Below, piece after piece: positions 13,571 through 22,054 of a stretch of 24,889 bases of DNA. Made by a program: the position numbers and the translations under genes. The notes below the pieces were generated by a model that was not told the DNA's origin, searched no databases, and was given only the letters and a program-made list of their open reading frames with translations. Numbering within the stretch: the first letter of the stretch is position 1; each line of letters starts with the position of its first letter. Source of the DNA: JANWKQ01 sp964624635 (lineage in GTDB: Bacteria > Bacteroidota > Bacteroidia > CAIKAF01); the NCBI GenBank assembly GCA_964624635.1, contig CAZUXM010000039.1, positions 1 through 24,889 on the forward strand. Direction: 5' to 3'.

Positions 13571-15028
13571 TTACACAAAATGTCTTTCATAAAATCCCAA
13601 CGCATTTTCGCTGAATATCTTATCAGCTATTTGCCGGGGTTTTAATCCATACCAAAATTCTTTCCCATGCTTAGTTTTATCAAGATAATTAACTAATTGA
13701 TCGTAAAATTCAGGGAGTTTACTGCTTTTTTCATAACAATCAACATGAGGAATGGCACCGTCGTAGTCAGTTCCCAGGCTAATCATATCCCAGGCAGAAG
13801 GTTTACCAACCGCCTGAACCATTTGAATAACATTGTCCATAAATGCCTCAGCATACATATCCTTGATTTGTTGCTGAGTGGTACATTTTTTTATGTCTTC
13901 AAAAAATTTATTACCTGCCATTTTATATTTATCCATCATTATACCTATCAATCCACCACTTTCATGAATAATACGGGTTTCCTCATCTGAAATATTGATG
14001 GACCAACGATTAAAATGGTGTTTAGTCATCTTTTTATGATTGTCTTTTTTCTGAATAGACGCAGCCATTGTTTTATAACCATTTACTCCGGTATGACTAC
14101 AAATAATAGGAATCTTATCAGAGTTTGAAATACGATTGTATGATCTAATCCAATTATAATAATGTTGTCGTCCTTTTAAACTCATATGTTTGGTATCGAT
14201 TACAATACGTTTACCATTTTGTCGACTTACCAATTCACGTGCAGCAATGATTCCCAATCCGGTAAAGCCCAATTCCATTCCTTTGTTTTGATTGAGTAAT
14301 CCCAAGCTCAATAAACCCGAAAAGCTTCGGCTATGTCCACATAATCCATTATAAAAATGGTGGCAAAGGTTAATAGAAAAAGGTGGTACTTCCCATTCTT
14401 TTACCTCACCGATGTGTTTCATTAATTTATGACGCATCTCAGATTTGGAGAGCTTACCGGCTAACATTTCTTTATCAAAAAAAACATGAGCTCCTTCTAC
14501 CGAAAGAACCACTGCAATAGTATGTGACCCCTTGTTTAAAATTCCTCTAAGATGCTTATAATCAGTAGCTAAAGAATATTCATATTTACCACAGGGGCTT
14601 TTACCTTGATTATCATACATATACTTATACTCTTTGTATAACAATGAATAATAATCATCATTGGTTCTGAGAAATTTAATGGCATCACGTCCGTAGCCGG
14701 TAATAATTTCGGCCATGGTATCCCTGCCCTGTTTGCTGGTAACAAACTCGGCCACATTCCTAAAATCAAGAAAGCCTGTTTCCATTGGATATAATGAAAC
14801 CGTTGGTACCCGTACGTTTCCTTTAATCAAATCGTACATATTGGTTTGGCTATACTTGGCTACTTCATCAGAGTTTTTAAGACTAAATTTGGCAGTAGTA
14901 CCTTTTTGGTCAGTATTATGCTCCATATATTCCCAGATATTTCTGGTGGGGTTTGGGTACCCGCTGTAAAAGGATTTTAGGCTTGAATGCTGGTGAATAT
15001 CGGCAAATGGACCATTAGGTTCTATCAT
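13571..15028 (-). CDS. M19-like membrane dipeptidase family metallohydrolase
   Basis: 485 residues from ATG 15028, longer than the usual 350-400. Metal-site motifs of the M19/renal dipeptidase type are present in order: N-terminal DIHQH (about 9-13), VLSVEGAH (bridging Glu), IDTKHMS, PIICSHTGV, and SLGTDYDGAI. The first motif is HxH where the classic dipeptidase has HxD, so this belongs to a variant subfamily rather than a textbook membrane dipeptidase, and a dinuclear zinc site is still likely. There is no signal peptide, lipobox or membrane segment, so it is probably cytoplasmic despite the family name. The substrate is unknown, likely a small peptide or amide. It is divergent from rplS. 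Confidence 0.85.
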   Translation of the reverse strand: MIEPNGPFADIHQHSSLKSFYSGYPNPTRNIWEYMEHNTDQKGTTAKFSLKNSDEVAKYSQTNMYDLIKGNVRVPTVSLYPMETGFLDFRNVAEFVTSKQGRDTMAEIITGYGRDAIKFLRTNDDYYSLLYKEYKYMYDNQGKSPCGKYEYSLATDYKHLRGILNKGSHTIAVVLSVEGAHVFFDKEMLAGKLSKSEMRHKLMKHIGEVKEWEVPPFSINLCHHFYNGLCGHSRSFSGLLSLGLLNQNKGMELGFTGLGIIAARELVSRQNGKRIVIDTKHMSLKGRQHYYNWIRSYNRISNSDKIPIICSHTGVNGYKTMAASIQKKDNHKKMTKHHFNRWSINISDEETRIIHESGGLIGIMMDKYKMAGNKFFEDIKKCTTQQQIKDMYAEAFMDNVIQMVQAVGKPSAWDMISLGTDYDGAIPHVDCYEKSSKLPEFYDQLVNYLDKTKHGKEFWYGLKPRQIADKIFSENALGFYERHFV

Positions 15029-15084
15029 TATCTGTTTGTTTTGGTTAAAACTTGGGTGAAAATATGAAATTTAGGTGGTTTTTG

Positions 15085-15116
15085 TTTGAGAAAGATTAAA
15101 AAAAATTGTAACATTG
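15085..15116 (+). promoter_or_regulatory. Candidate rplS promoter
   Basis: TTTG (15085-15088), 20 bases, then TAACATTG (15109-15116), one mismatch from TAnnTTTG, is the best-spaced two-box promoter in the window. Transcription would start near 15122, at the leader hairpin. Confidence 0.55.
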
Positions 15117-15119
15117 CAG

Positions 15120-15134
15120 CCCCAATTAAAGGGG
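15120..15134 (+). promoter_or_regulatory. rplS leader hairpin over a Shine-Dalgarno-like element
   Basis: CCCC (15120-15123) pairs with GGGG (15131-15134), loop AATTAAA, ending 7 bases before the ATG at 15142. AAAGGGG is purine-rich and placed like a Shine-Dalgarno, which is unusual in this genome, and would be hidden when paired. The predicted start of transcription lies at or just inside the first arm, so the hairpin may be only partly present in the message. Confidence 0.4.
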
Positions 15135-15141
15135 TAATGTT

Positions 15142-15498
15142 ATGGACGCAGTAAAATTTGTACAAGACACATTTGTTAAAGGAATTGAACTTCCTGACTT
15201 TAAAGCCGGAGACACTGTAAGTGTTGACTATAAAATTGTAGAAGGAAACAAGGAGCGTATCCAAACTTTCCAAGGTGTTGTTATTCAACGTAAAGGAACC
15301 GGAGCATCTGCTACTTTCACCGTTCGTAAAATTTCTAACGGTACCGGAGTAGAAAGAATTTTCCCTATTTCATCTCCATTCGTAGTGGCTCTTGAAGTTT
15401 TAAAAAGAGGTAAAGTTCGCAGAGCTCGTTTATACTACCTACGTGGTGTAAGTGGTAAAGCTGCACGTATCAAAGAAAAAATGGTAGTTACTGCTTAA
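15142..15498 (+). CDS. rplS: 50S ribosomal protein L19
   Basis: 118 residues, the normal L19 length. L19 motifs run through the sequence: ELPDFKAGDTVSVDYKIVEG, ERIQTFQGVVIQRKGTGASA, TFTVRKISNGTGVERIFPIS, SPFVVALEVLKRGKVRRARL, YYLRGVSGKAARIKEK. L19 sits at the interface of the two ribosomal subunits. The gene has its own promoter and terminator and no ribosomal or tRNA-modification partners (rimM, trmD, rpsP) next to it, as is usual in Bacteroidota. ATG at 15142 (MDAVKFVQ) is preferred to the out-of-frame ATG at 15137. Confidence 0.97.
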   Translation: MDAVKFVQDTFVKGIELPDFKAGDTVSVDYKIVEGNKERIQTFQGVVIQRKGTGASATFTVRKISNGTGVERIFPISSPFVVALEVLKRGKVRRARLYYLRGVSGKAARIKEKMVVTA

Positions 15499-15575
15499 TC
15501 TTCCATTCGATAAACTCATGGTTAATTAAGCTCAGATTGACACAATCGACAAGCTAGACTTATACATACATATTT

Positions 15576-15608
15576 AAAAGCCTTTCGCCTGTTGCGGAGG
15601 GCTTTTTT
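15576..15608 (+). terminator. Rho-independent terminator after rplS
   Basis: AAAAGCCTTTCGC (15576-15588) pairs with GCGGAGGGCTTTT (15594-15606, three G-U pairs), loop of 5, then a T run to 15608. The 77 bases between the stop and this element hold only a weak small hairpin (GATTG 15535-15539 with CAATC 15543-15547). Confidence 0.85.
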
Positions 15609-15629
15609 GTTTTACCTTTAATCTATACT

Positions 15630-16265
15630 ATGTTACCAAAAGTCTCCATCATCATGGCTGTTTACAATACTGAATTTGTATTGGTACAACGTGCCGTTGA
15701 ATCAGTACTAAAACAAGACTACACTAATTTTGAATTGTTAGTAGTAAACGATGGAAGTAAACCTGAACTATCGACCGAGTTAAAAAAATACATCCATCAA
15801 TATCCTCATCAAATTCGTTATTTTTTTCACGAAAACATAGGATTTCCACTAACACTCAACAGAGGAATTGAAGAAGCCAAAGGAGAATATATAGGCTTTT
15901 GTGATTCGGATGATGAGTATAAGACGAATCATATTTCCTTATGTTTGGAACAAATGGGAAAATATGATATGATTGCTTCTACTACCGAAACCATTGTAGA
16001 TACAGAAGATGATTATTATGTTCCAGATCGTTTTAATGAAACGAATAACATTCATGTGGATGATTGTATCATAACGGGTACACTGTTTGGCAAAGCATCT
16101 TTATTCAAAGAATTATTATTCAAAAATATTTACTCTCAGGATTACGAATTATATCAACGAGCTACCGAAAAATATAGGTTAGCGAAACTGCACCTAAATA
16201 CCTATATCTATTACCGCAACAATCAGGACAGTATTTGTAGTCAACTAAAAAAGAAAAATAAATAG
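15630..16265 (+). CDS. Short glycosyltransferase family 2 protein
   Basis: 211 residues, a bare GT-A catalytic domain: KVSIIMAVYNTEFVL, AVESVLKQDYTNFELLVVND, GYGFCDSDDEY-type DxD as FCDSDDEY near residue 90-97, and YRNNQDSICSQ at the end. These families transfer sugars from nucleotide-sugars to polysaccharide or glycoprotein precursors at the membrane. It lacks C-terminal membrane helices and is shorter than most, but shows no break; the acceptor is unknown. It starts 21 bases after the L19 terminator, with no convincing promoter of its own seen. Confidence 0.88.
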   Translation: MLPKVSIIMAVYNTEFVLVQRAVESVLKQDYTNFELLVVNDGSKPELSTELKKYIHQYPHQIRYFFHENIGFPLTLNRGIEEAKGEYIGFCDSDDEYKTNHISLCLEQMGKYDMIASTTETIVDTEDDYYVPDRFNETNNIHVDDCIITGTLFGKASLFKELLFKNIYSQDYELYQRATEKYRLAKLHLNTYIYYRNNQDSICSQLKKKNK

Positions 16266-16268
16266 AAG

Positions 16269-16330
16269 GCGGATGATACAGATTAAGCTGATTCACTCGG
16301 ACTAAATCAGTTATAATCCATCGCATCTGC
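16269..16330. repeat. Structured intergenic repeat-like element
   Basis: Nested arms pair in order: GATG (16272-16275)/CATC (16324-16327), GATTA (16281-16285)/TAATC (16314-16318), CTGATT (16288-16293)/AATCAG (16305-16310), loop of 11. The wording resembles short palindromic intergenic elements found in many copies in Bacteroidota genomes, but only this one copy is in the window. It may also work as a terminator between the convergent GT2 and BaiN genes. Confidence 0.55.
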
Positions 16331-16368
16331 GTCATTAGAGCCTGTCCTGATTTTATATCTGGATTCCA

Positions 16369-17580
16369 TTATCTTATCATCGATTGAGAAACAATATAGC
16401 CCGACGCCCAGGCGTGCTGAAAATTAAAACCTCCAGTAATTCCATCTACATCCAAAATTTCTCCTGCAAAATAAATACCCGGAACAATTCTACTTTCTAA
16501 TGTAGCAGGATCGACTTCTGACAATTTAATTCCTCCGCAAGTAACAAACTCCTCTTTAAACGTAGTTTTACCTTTTACTTCATATCTATCATTGATCAAT
16601 GATTCTATTAATTTATTTTGATGAGTAGATGACAATTCCCCCCACTTGGTTTCCTCCCCTACTCCCATTCGCCATAATTGAAATTCCCAGAATCGTTTCG
16701 GTAACCCAAAAGGATTTTTATTGAACACTTGTTGTTTTCCTATCGATTGTCTTATTTTAGACAGTTCTTCCCTTAATGTTGCTTCAGTAATTCCATCCAG
16801 CCAATTTACCTGAATAAAAAAATCATAATTTTTATTGGCTAACTCACGGGCTGCCCAAGCTGAACACTTTAATACGGCAGGTCCACTCATTCCCCAATGA
16901 GTAATTAAAAGGGGCCCTGATGATGATATTTTTGTACCAGAAATTTTTATCACTACACCCTGTACCACTACACCCATCAAATCAGTAATTGTGTTTTTAG
17001 GCAAATTAAAAGTAAATAGAGATGGGACAGGTTCTTCAATTGTATGCCCTAATTCAATTAACCAATCATAAGATTCTTTTTTAGGATATCCTCCAACAGC
17101 TATAATGATTTTATCTGCGAGATATGTTTGTTCATTAGAAAAATGAATAAGAAACTGAGATCCATCCTTTTCTATCTTACTAACACCATAATTATATCGA
17201 ATAAAAATATTTTTTTTATCTAACTCCTTCGTTAAACAATTTATAATGGATTGTGAATTATCGGTTATTGGAAACATTCGCCCATCCTCCTCTTCTTTAA
17301 TTTGTACCCCGCGAGACTCAAACCAATCAATGGTATTTTGTGGACCAAACTGATACAAAGTTTTTTTGAGTAATTGTTTTCCTCTGGGATATTTTTCAAT
17401 CAATAAAGGAATATCATAACAAGCATGTGTAACGTTACATCTACCTCCCCCTGATACTTTTACTTTTTGTAAACTTTTGTTGTTTTTTTCAAAAATGACC
17501 ACCTCATCCTCTTGTCTCAAAGGAATATTCGCTGCTGCAAAACAACCGGCTGCTCCTGCTCCTATGATCGCAATTTTCAT
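16369..17580 (-). CDS. HI0933/BaiN-type NAD(P)/FAD-dependent oxidoreductase
   Basis: 403 residues, standard for the HI0933/YhiN/BaiN family. FAD-binding GAGAAG is at residues 7-12, SGGGRCNVTHACYD near 43-56, IIAVGGYPKK, SGPLLITHWGMSGPAVL, CGGIKLSEVDPATLESR and the C-terminal FAGEILDVDGITGGFN with WASGYI. Members are flavoproteins of largely unknown substrate; BaiN reduces bile-acid intermediates. The start ATG 17580 sits 21 bases after the P450 gene's stop, so it is probably in the P450 operon and may be an accessory redox protein; P450 electron supply is not shown. Confidence 0.93.
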   Translation of the reverse strand: MKIAIIGAGAAGCFAAANIPLRQEDEVVIFEKNNKSLQKVKVSGGGRCNVTHACYDIPLLIEKYPRGKQLLKKTLYQFGPQNTIDWFESRGVQIKEEEDGRMFPITDNSQSIINCLTKELDKKNIFIRYNYGVSKIEKDGSQFLIHFSNEQTYLADKIIIAVGGYPKKESYDWLIELGHTIEEPVPSLFTFNLPKNTITDLMGVVVQGVVIKISGTKISSSGPLLITHWGMSGPAVLKCSAWAARELANKNYDFFIQVNWLDGITEATLREELSKIRQSIGKQQVFNKNPFGLPKRFWEFQLWRMGVGEETKWGELSSTHQNKLIESLINDRYEVKGKTTFKEEFVTCGGIKLSEVDPATLESRIVPGIYFAGEILDVDGITGGFNFQHAWASGYIVSQSMIR

Positions 17581-17601
17581 ATTGTAAAAGTAATATTTAA
17601 A

Positions 17602-18945
17602 TTACTTAACATAGATATTCATCGAAATGGGCTTCTTGGTTCTTAGTGTAATTAATGGTTCCAGTTCTAACTGATATCCATCCTGAATGGAAAAATCAAA
17701 ATGTTTCCATAAAAGGAAAATAGCTATCTGCATCTCATAGATTGCAAACATCTGCCCTATGCATAAACGAGGTCCACCACCAAAAGGAAAATAGGCATAC
17801 TTAGGAATGGAAGATATATTTTCTTCATTAAATCTTTCAGGAATAAAACTATCCGGATCTTTAAAATATGTTTTGCTTCTCTGAATTACATATGCAGGAA
17901 TTCCACAAGTGCACTTAGCTGGAATATCATATTCGCCTAATTTATCCGCTTGTATAGCTTGCCTTCCTATAATCCAACCGGGAGGATACAACCGTAAAGT
18001 TTCGTCTATTACCATTCTATGAAACTTCAAATCTCTCAAATTCATCATCTCCGGTCTTTCGGTAGATAATGTATTGATTTCATCCATCAGTTTTTGTTTT
18101 TCAGCTGGATGTGTCGCCAATAAATACCAGGCAAAAGCTAAAGCATTGGCAGTAGTTTCATGACCGGCAATAAATATGGTCATTACCTCATCCAGCAAAG
18201 CATTCATGCTCATTTTTTCTCCTGTTATTTCATCCACTGAGTGTATGAGCATATCTAACAAATCATCGTGTCTTTTTTCTTCTTTTATCCTTTTTTCAAT
18301 AATACGAAGAACTAAACCCCTGATGTCTTTAACTGATTTTTTAGATTGACGATTTTCTGAAGTAGGAACCCATCTGGGTGGTTTAAATGGATCTCTTATT
18401 CTACCTGCACCAACTTCAATCACTACTCCCAGATCATCATTTAACTTATTAATCTCATCAGAGGAAACATCTGATTGAAATAAAGTACGACTCACAATTT
18501 CCAAAGCGAGTTTATTCATTTCAAAAGTGATATTTATTTCATCCCCGCTTTTATATTGTTGTTTCCATTGCTGGATGGTTTCCATCACCACATCCCCCAT
18601 GATATTTACCAGATAAGCGATTCTTTCTTTATGAAACGCTGGCTGTGCCAGCCTTCTTTGTTTTTTCCAATATTCTCCTTCGCTGGTAAGTAAACCTTGA
18701 CCCAAAAGAACTTCCAACTCATCGTAGCCAAAACTTTTTGTGTAATTTTTGTTATTCTCCTGCAACATATGCTTTACATACTCCGGCTTGAATACTAAAA
18801 CAACATCCCTGAATGGGGATTGTAGCCAGGCGATATCACCTAACTCCTGATGGCATTGCTTCATAAAGTTTAATGGTCCCTTACGGAACATCAAAGTATG
18901 TCCAAATACAGGCTTTGAACCGGGTAATCCGGGTGGTTTGTGCAT
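17602..18945 (-). CDS. Cytochrome P450
   Basis: 447 residues from ATG 18945 (MHKPPGLPGSKPVFGH); a start at 18987 would reach into the divergent hydrolase gene. The P450 marks are all visible: Pro-rich N-terminus PPGLPGSKPVFGH, I-helix AGHETTAN, ETLR (ExxR), and the haem loop FGGGPRLCIGQ with Cys395 as iron ligand. The bacterial soluble type has no membrane anchor. It needs a ferredoxin and reductase, which are not in the window. The substrate is unknown; with the distant CrtU-like/Rieske pair a hydrophobic terpenoid is possible, but nothing here links them. It is divergent from the hydrolase across 31 bases. Confidence 0.95.
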   Translation of the reverse strand: MHKPPGLPGSKPVFGHTLMFRKGPLNFMKQCHQELGDIAWLQSPFRDVVLVFKPEYVKHMLQENNKNYTKSFGYDELEVLLGQGLLTSEGEYWKKQRRLAQPAFHKERIAYLVNIMGDVVMETIQQWKQQYKSGDEINITFEMNKLALEIVSRTLFQSDVSSDEINKLNDDLGVVIEVGAGRIRDPFKPPRWVPTSENRQSKKSVKDIRGLVLRIIEKRIKEEKRHDDLLDMLIHSVDEITGEKMSMNALLDEVMTIFIAGHETTANALAFAWYLLATHPAEKQKLMDEINTLSTERPEMMNLRDLKFHRMVIDETLRLYPPGWIIGRQAIQADKLGEYDIPAKCTCGIPAYVIQRSKTYFKDPDSFIPERFNEENISSIPKYAYFPFGGGPRLCIGQMFAIYEMQIAIFLLWKHFDFSIQDGYQLELEPLITLRTKKPISMNIYVK

Positions 18946-18976
18946 ATTGTGTAGATTTATACCGAAATTTAATAAA

Positions 18977-19634
18977 ATGGATAACACAAAACTTCACCAT
19001 CTNNNNNNNNNNTGCTCGGTATTATACCTTGGGAGAATTGAATAGTGGAACCCGTGATATTTGGTTGGTTTTACATGGATACGGGCAATTAGCAGAGTAC
19101 TTTATCCGTCATTTTAAAAATATACAACATGACCATAATTTTATCATAGCACCCGAAGCATTATCTAGGTTTTATTTAAGTGAAACTACCGGAAGAATAG
19201 GTGCCACATGGATGACAAAAGAAGACAGAGAATCTGAAATAAGCGACTATATCAATTATCTGGATACTTTGATGAATAATATTGATATGCCCCAAAATAC
19301 TAGGCTACATGTGCTAGGCTTTTCACAAGGATCAGCCACTGCCTGTCGCTGGGCTATGCATACTTCTGTAAAAATTAGTAGTTTAATTTGCTGGGCAGGT
19401 TTTTTTCCACCGGATATGCAATGGACATCTCCTAAATACTTATCAGAAGAGATGAAAACCTATCTATTGTACGGAGATAAAGATGAGTATGTAAATGATG
19501 AATTAAAAAATCAAATAGAAAAACTGGTTCAATCATTACAAAAGAAACCAAATATCATTACATTTGAAGGTAAACATGAAATCGTTGGGCCTACCTTATA
19601 CATGCTCAGCAAAACAGTAGAAAAAAATGGCTGA
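18977..19634 (+). CDS. Alpha/beta hydrolase (carboxylesterase/phospholipase type), 5' end with assembly gap
   Basis: About 215 residues plus the gap. The visible body is ARYYTLGELN, IWLVLHGYGQLAEYFIRHF, GxSxG nucleophile as GFSQGS, LLYGDKDEYV (catalytic Asp) and GKHEIVGPT (catalytic His). ATG at 18977 (MDNTKLHHL) is the natural start, but is out of frame with the body by one if the gap is ten bases; a gap that is a multiple of three restores frame, which agrees with placeholder Ns. The stop overlaps the AI-2E start by 8 bases, so the operon is coupled. The substrate is probably a carboxyl ester. The start of the gene is therefore the least certain point. Confidence 0.85.
19003..19012. other. 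Assembly gap (10 N)
   Basis: Ten N in the first codons of the hydrolase gene; its true length is probably not ten, as frame analysis shows. Confidence 0.95.
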
Positions 19635-20967
19635 TAAAGCACCTATCAACTTCAATAGAATATTCAGGAATATATTTACTGCAGCCATTATTGCGTTGGT
19701 GGCATTTATTTTATGGTATTTTTTATCAGTAACTATATATATTGTTTGTGGTGTAATCTTATCACTGGTTGCTCGTCCATTGTACATTCAATTGGAAAAA
19801 ATAAAATTGGGAAAGTTTAAAATCCCAAGTTCAGTAAATGCACTAGTGAGTATATTTTTGGTATGGGGTATTTTAGGGGGTATTGGAGCTCTAACAGTAC
19901 CTTTAATCATACGTGAAGGAGTAAAAGTATCTAAAACAGATCCTGAAAAACTCATTACACAACTTGAAAAACCCATCAATAACTTAATTAAAGAGGCTGA
20001 AACATTAGGATTGATTTCTTTTGATGCCGTTGATACAGTTACTGCTCCTCCAACTGAAAAAACAGTAGAACGAATTATTGTTTACAAACTTCCCTGCGAC
20101 AGTATTTACAATACTGTATATAATCAGGGAGGAATTTTTGACCTTGAGGTAGATACTATTGTAAAAGCCACAAAAATAATTCCTGTTGAGCCTAAAGATA
20201 CCACAATTAATCCATCAGGTATCTATCATAGAAAAGAAATAGAAACCATGATTAAGAGTTATGGTATCAATCATATCAGTGCTAAAAAAATTACTAAATG
20301 GTTCAGTTCCACCTTTACGGCATTAGGAAACATTATTGCCACAATTGTATCTGCCTCATTTCTGGCATTTTTCTTTTTACGTGACAAAGGGTTGTTTCAA
20401 AATATCATAACTACCATTATGCCTAAAAAGTATGAAGAACAAACCGTAGCTATTATGAGTGATACACGAAAAATGTTATCCAGATATTTTATCGGGCTTA
20501 TGCTTGAATTGTTTCTTGTAATGGCTTGTACTACTATTGGTATGCTCATTATTGGTTTTAATTTTCAGTTAGCTATTACTATTGGGTTCTTTAGTGGGTT
20601 ATTTAATATCATACCATATTTAGGACCTGTAATTGGTGCTGCTGTTGGTTTGATGCTAGGACTGGCTAACTCGCTGGACATGGATGTATATGCACATACG
20701 TTACCTCTCATGGGAAAAATGTTGATTGTATTTTGGATTACTCAAATTTTAGATAACAACATTTTTCAAACGGTTATTTTTTCCAATAGTGTAAAAGCAC
20801 ATCCAATAGAAATATTTTTAGTGATTGTATTAGCTGGTAGTATCGCCGGAGTAACAGGAATGATTTTTGCCGTTCCGGTATATACCGTATTACGTATTAT
20901 TGGTAAACATTTTTTCAGTCATTTTAAAATTGTCAGGTCGTTGACTCAAAATATGGACCCTGAATAA
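19627..20967 (+). CDS. AI-2E family transporter-like permease with large insert
   Basis: 446 residues, longer than the usual 340-380 of the AI-2E/PerM (UPF0118) family. Hydrophobic helices lie near residues 15-50 (two), 70-95, and from about 234 on, with family-typical NIIPYLGPVIGAAVGL and AGVTGMIFAVPVYT in the second half. Between about residues 97 and 228 is a long polar, partly acidic stretch (ETLGLISFDAVDTVTAPPTE...VEPKDTTINPSG) that is longer than the usual soluble segment of this family. Members export AI-2, ions or other small solutes; the substrate here is not known. The start overlaps the hydrolase stop by 8 bases and the stop is 1 base before the glycosyltransferase start. Confidence 0.87.
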   Translation: MADKAPINFNRIFRNIFTAAIIALVAFILWYFLSVTIYIVCGVILSLVARPLYIQLEKIKLGKFKIPSSVNALVSIFLVWGILGGIGALTVPLIIREGVKVSKTDPEKLITQLEKPINNLIKEAETLGLISFDAVDTVTAPPTEKTVERIIVYKLPCDSIYNTVYNQGGIFDLEVDTIVKATKIIPVEPKDTTINPSGIYHRKEIETMIKSYGINHISAKKITKWFSSTFTALGNIIATIVSASFLAFFFLRDKGLFQNIITTIMPKKYEEQTVAIMSDTRKMLSRYFIGLMLELFLVMACTTIGMLIIGFNFQLAITIGFFSGLFNIIPYLGPVIGAAVGLMLGLANSLDMDVYAHTLPLMGKMLIVFWITQILDNNIFQTVIFSNSVKAHPIEIFLVIVLAGSIAGVTGMIFAVPVYTVLRIIGKHFFSHFKIVRSLTQNMDPE

Positions 20968-20968
20968 C

Positions 20969-22045
20969 ATGTCGGTAAAAAAAATACTGGTAGCTCCATT
21001 GGACTGGGGGTTGGGGCATGCTACACGATGTATCCCTGTCATCAAAGAGTTAATCAAAAAAAATGCAGAAGTAGTTTTAGGTGGGTCCGGAGCCTCAGGA
21101 AAGTTATTACAAAATGAGTTCCCTCACCTACCTTATCATGAAATTCCGGGGTATGAGGTTACCTATTCAAGTAAATCGTCGATGGCAGTAACCATGCTAC
21201 GACAGGCTCCCGGTATATTAAAGGCTATACAACAAGAAAAAAAATGGTTAGATGATTTTCTGCAACAACATACGATTGACATCGTAATTTCGGATCATCG
21301 ATATGGATTACACAACAAAAAAACACATTGTATTTTCGTTGCTCATCAATTGTTTATTTCTTCAGGTAATAACGATTTAATTGAACCTGTACTTTGGAAA
21401 GTGAATAAATCGTACATCGAAAATTTTGATGAATGCTGGATACCGGATACTCATGGAAAAAATAATGCATCAGGTAAATTATCTCATAAATCAGATATAC
21501 CTTTTAAACATTCGTTTATTGGATTATTATCGAGACTAAAGCCAACTACACAAACTGATAAAAAATATACGGTCACTTTTATTCTTTCAGGACTTGAACC
21601 TTTGAGAACCGAATTTGAGAATTTAATCATAGATCAAGTAGAAAATCTTGATAGTGGAAACTTTTTGCTCATACGTGGTACCACTCAAAACATTCAAAGA
21701 GACCCATCAAACCGTTTGGAGATAATCAATCTGGCAGATGCAGAGACTACCCAAAAAATGATTGCCAACTCAGAAATGATCCTTAGTCGCTCAGGTTATT
21801 CCTCCATTATGGATTACCTGATTACCCAAACCAAAGCATTTTTAGTACCCACTCCAGGTCAAACAGAACAGGAATACCTGGCCAAATATCATCTTGAGTC
21901 AGGAAATTTTTATTCCGTAAAACAATCAGAACTTGATCTCAAAACACAAATAAAACTGGCCCATACCTATTCACCTCTATTCACCAATGAGCCCGAGCTG
22001 CTTATAAAAGCTATTGATTCGGTATTAGGTACTGGTAATTTGTAA
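20969..22045 (+). CDS. MurG-fold (GT-B) glycosyltransferase-like protein
   Basis: 358 residues, no signal peptide. N-terminal KILVAPLDWGLGHATRCIPV is a MurG/GT28-like donor-site loop (GxGHxxR), followed by VVLGGSGASGKLLQ and an EIPGYEV stretch, and the C-terminal half has the sugar-nucleotide end as ILSRSGYSSIMDYLITQTK, FLVPTPGQTEQEYLAKY. This is a Bacteroidota group usually named glycosyltransferase; the sugar and acceptor are not known. The one-base gap after the AI-2E-like gene suggests a coupled envelope unit. No membrane helix is seen, so it acts at the cytoplasmic face. Confidence 0.82.
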   Translation: MSVKKILVAPLDWGLGHATRCIPVIKELIKKNAEVVLGGSGASGKLLQNEFPHLPYHEIPGYEVTYSSKSSMAVTMLRQAPGILKAIQQEKKWLDDFLQQHTIDIVISDHRYGLHNKKTHCIFVAHQLFISSGNNDLIEPVLWKVNKSYIENFDECWIPDTHGKNNASGKLSHKSDIPFKHSFIGLLSRLKPTTQTDKKYTVTFILSGLEPLRTEFENLIIDQVENLDSGNFLLIRGTTQNIQRDPSNRLEIINLADAETTQKMIANSEMILSRSGYSSIMDYLITQTKAFLVPTPGQTEQEYLAKYHLESGNFYSVKQSELDLKTQIKLAHTYSPLFTNEPELLIKAIDSVLGTGNL

Positions 22046-22054
22046 CTAGATACT

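Noticed and set aside
15028..15288. 86-residue minus-strand open frame upstream of the M19 gene
   Set aside because: It overlaps rplS antisense and its promoter, with no family signal; treated as a shadow.
17602..18987. P450 start at 18987
   Set aside because: The extra 14 residues overlap the start of the divergent hydrolase and lack family similarity; ATG 18945 gives the usual Pro-rich N-terminus.
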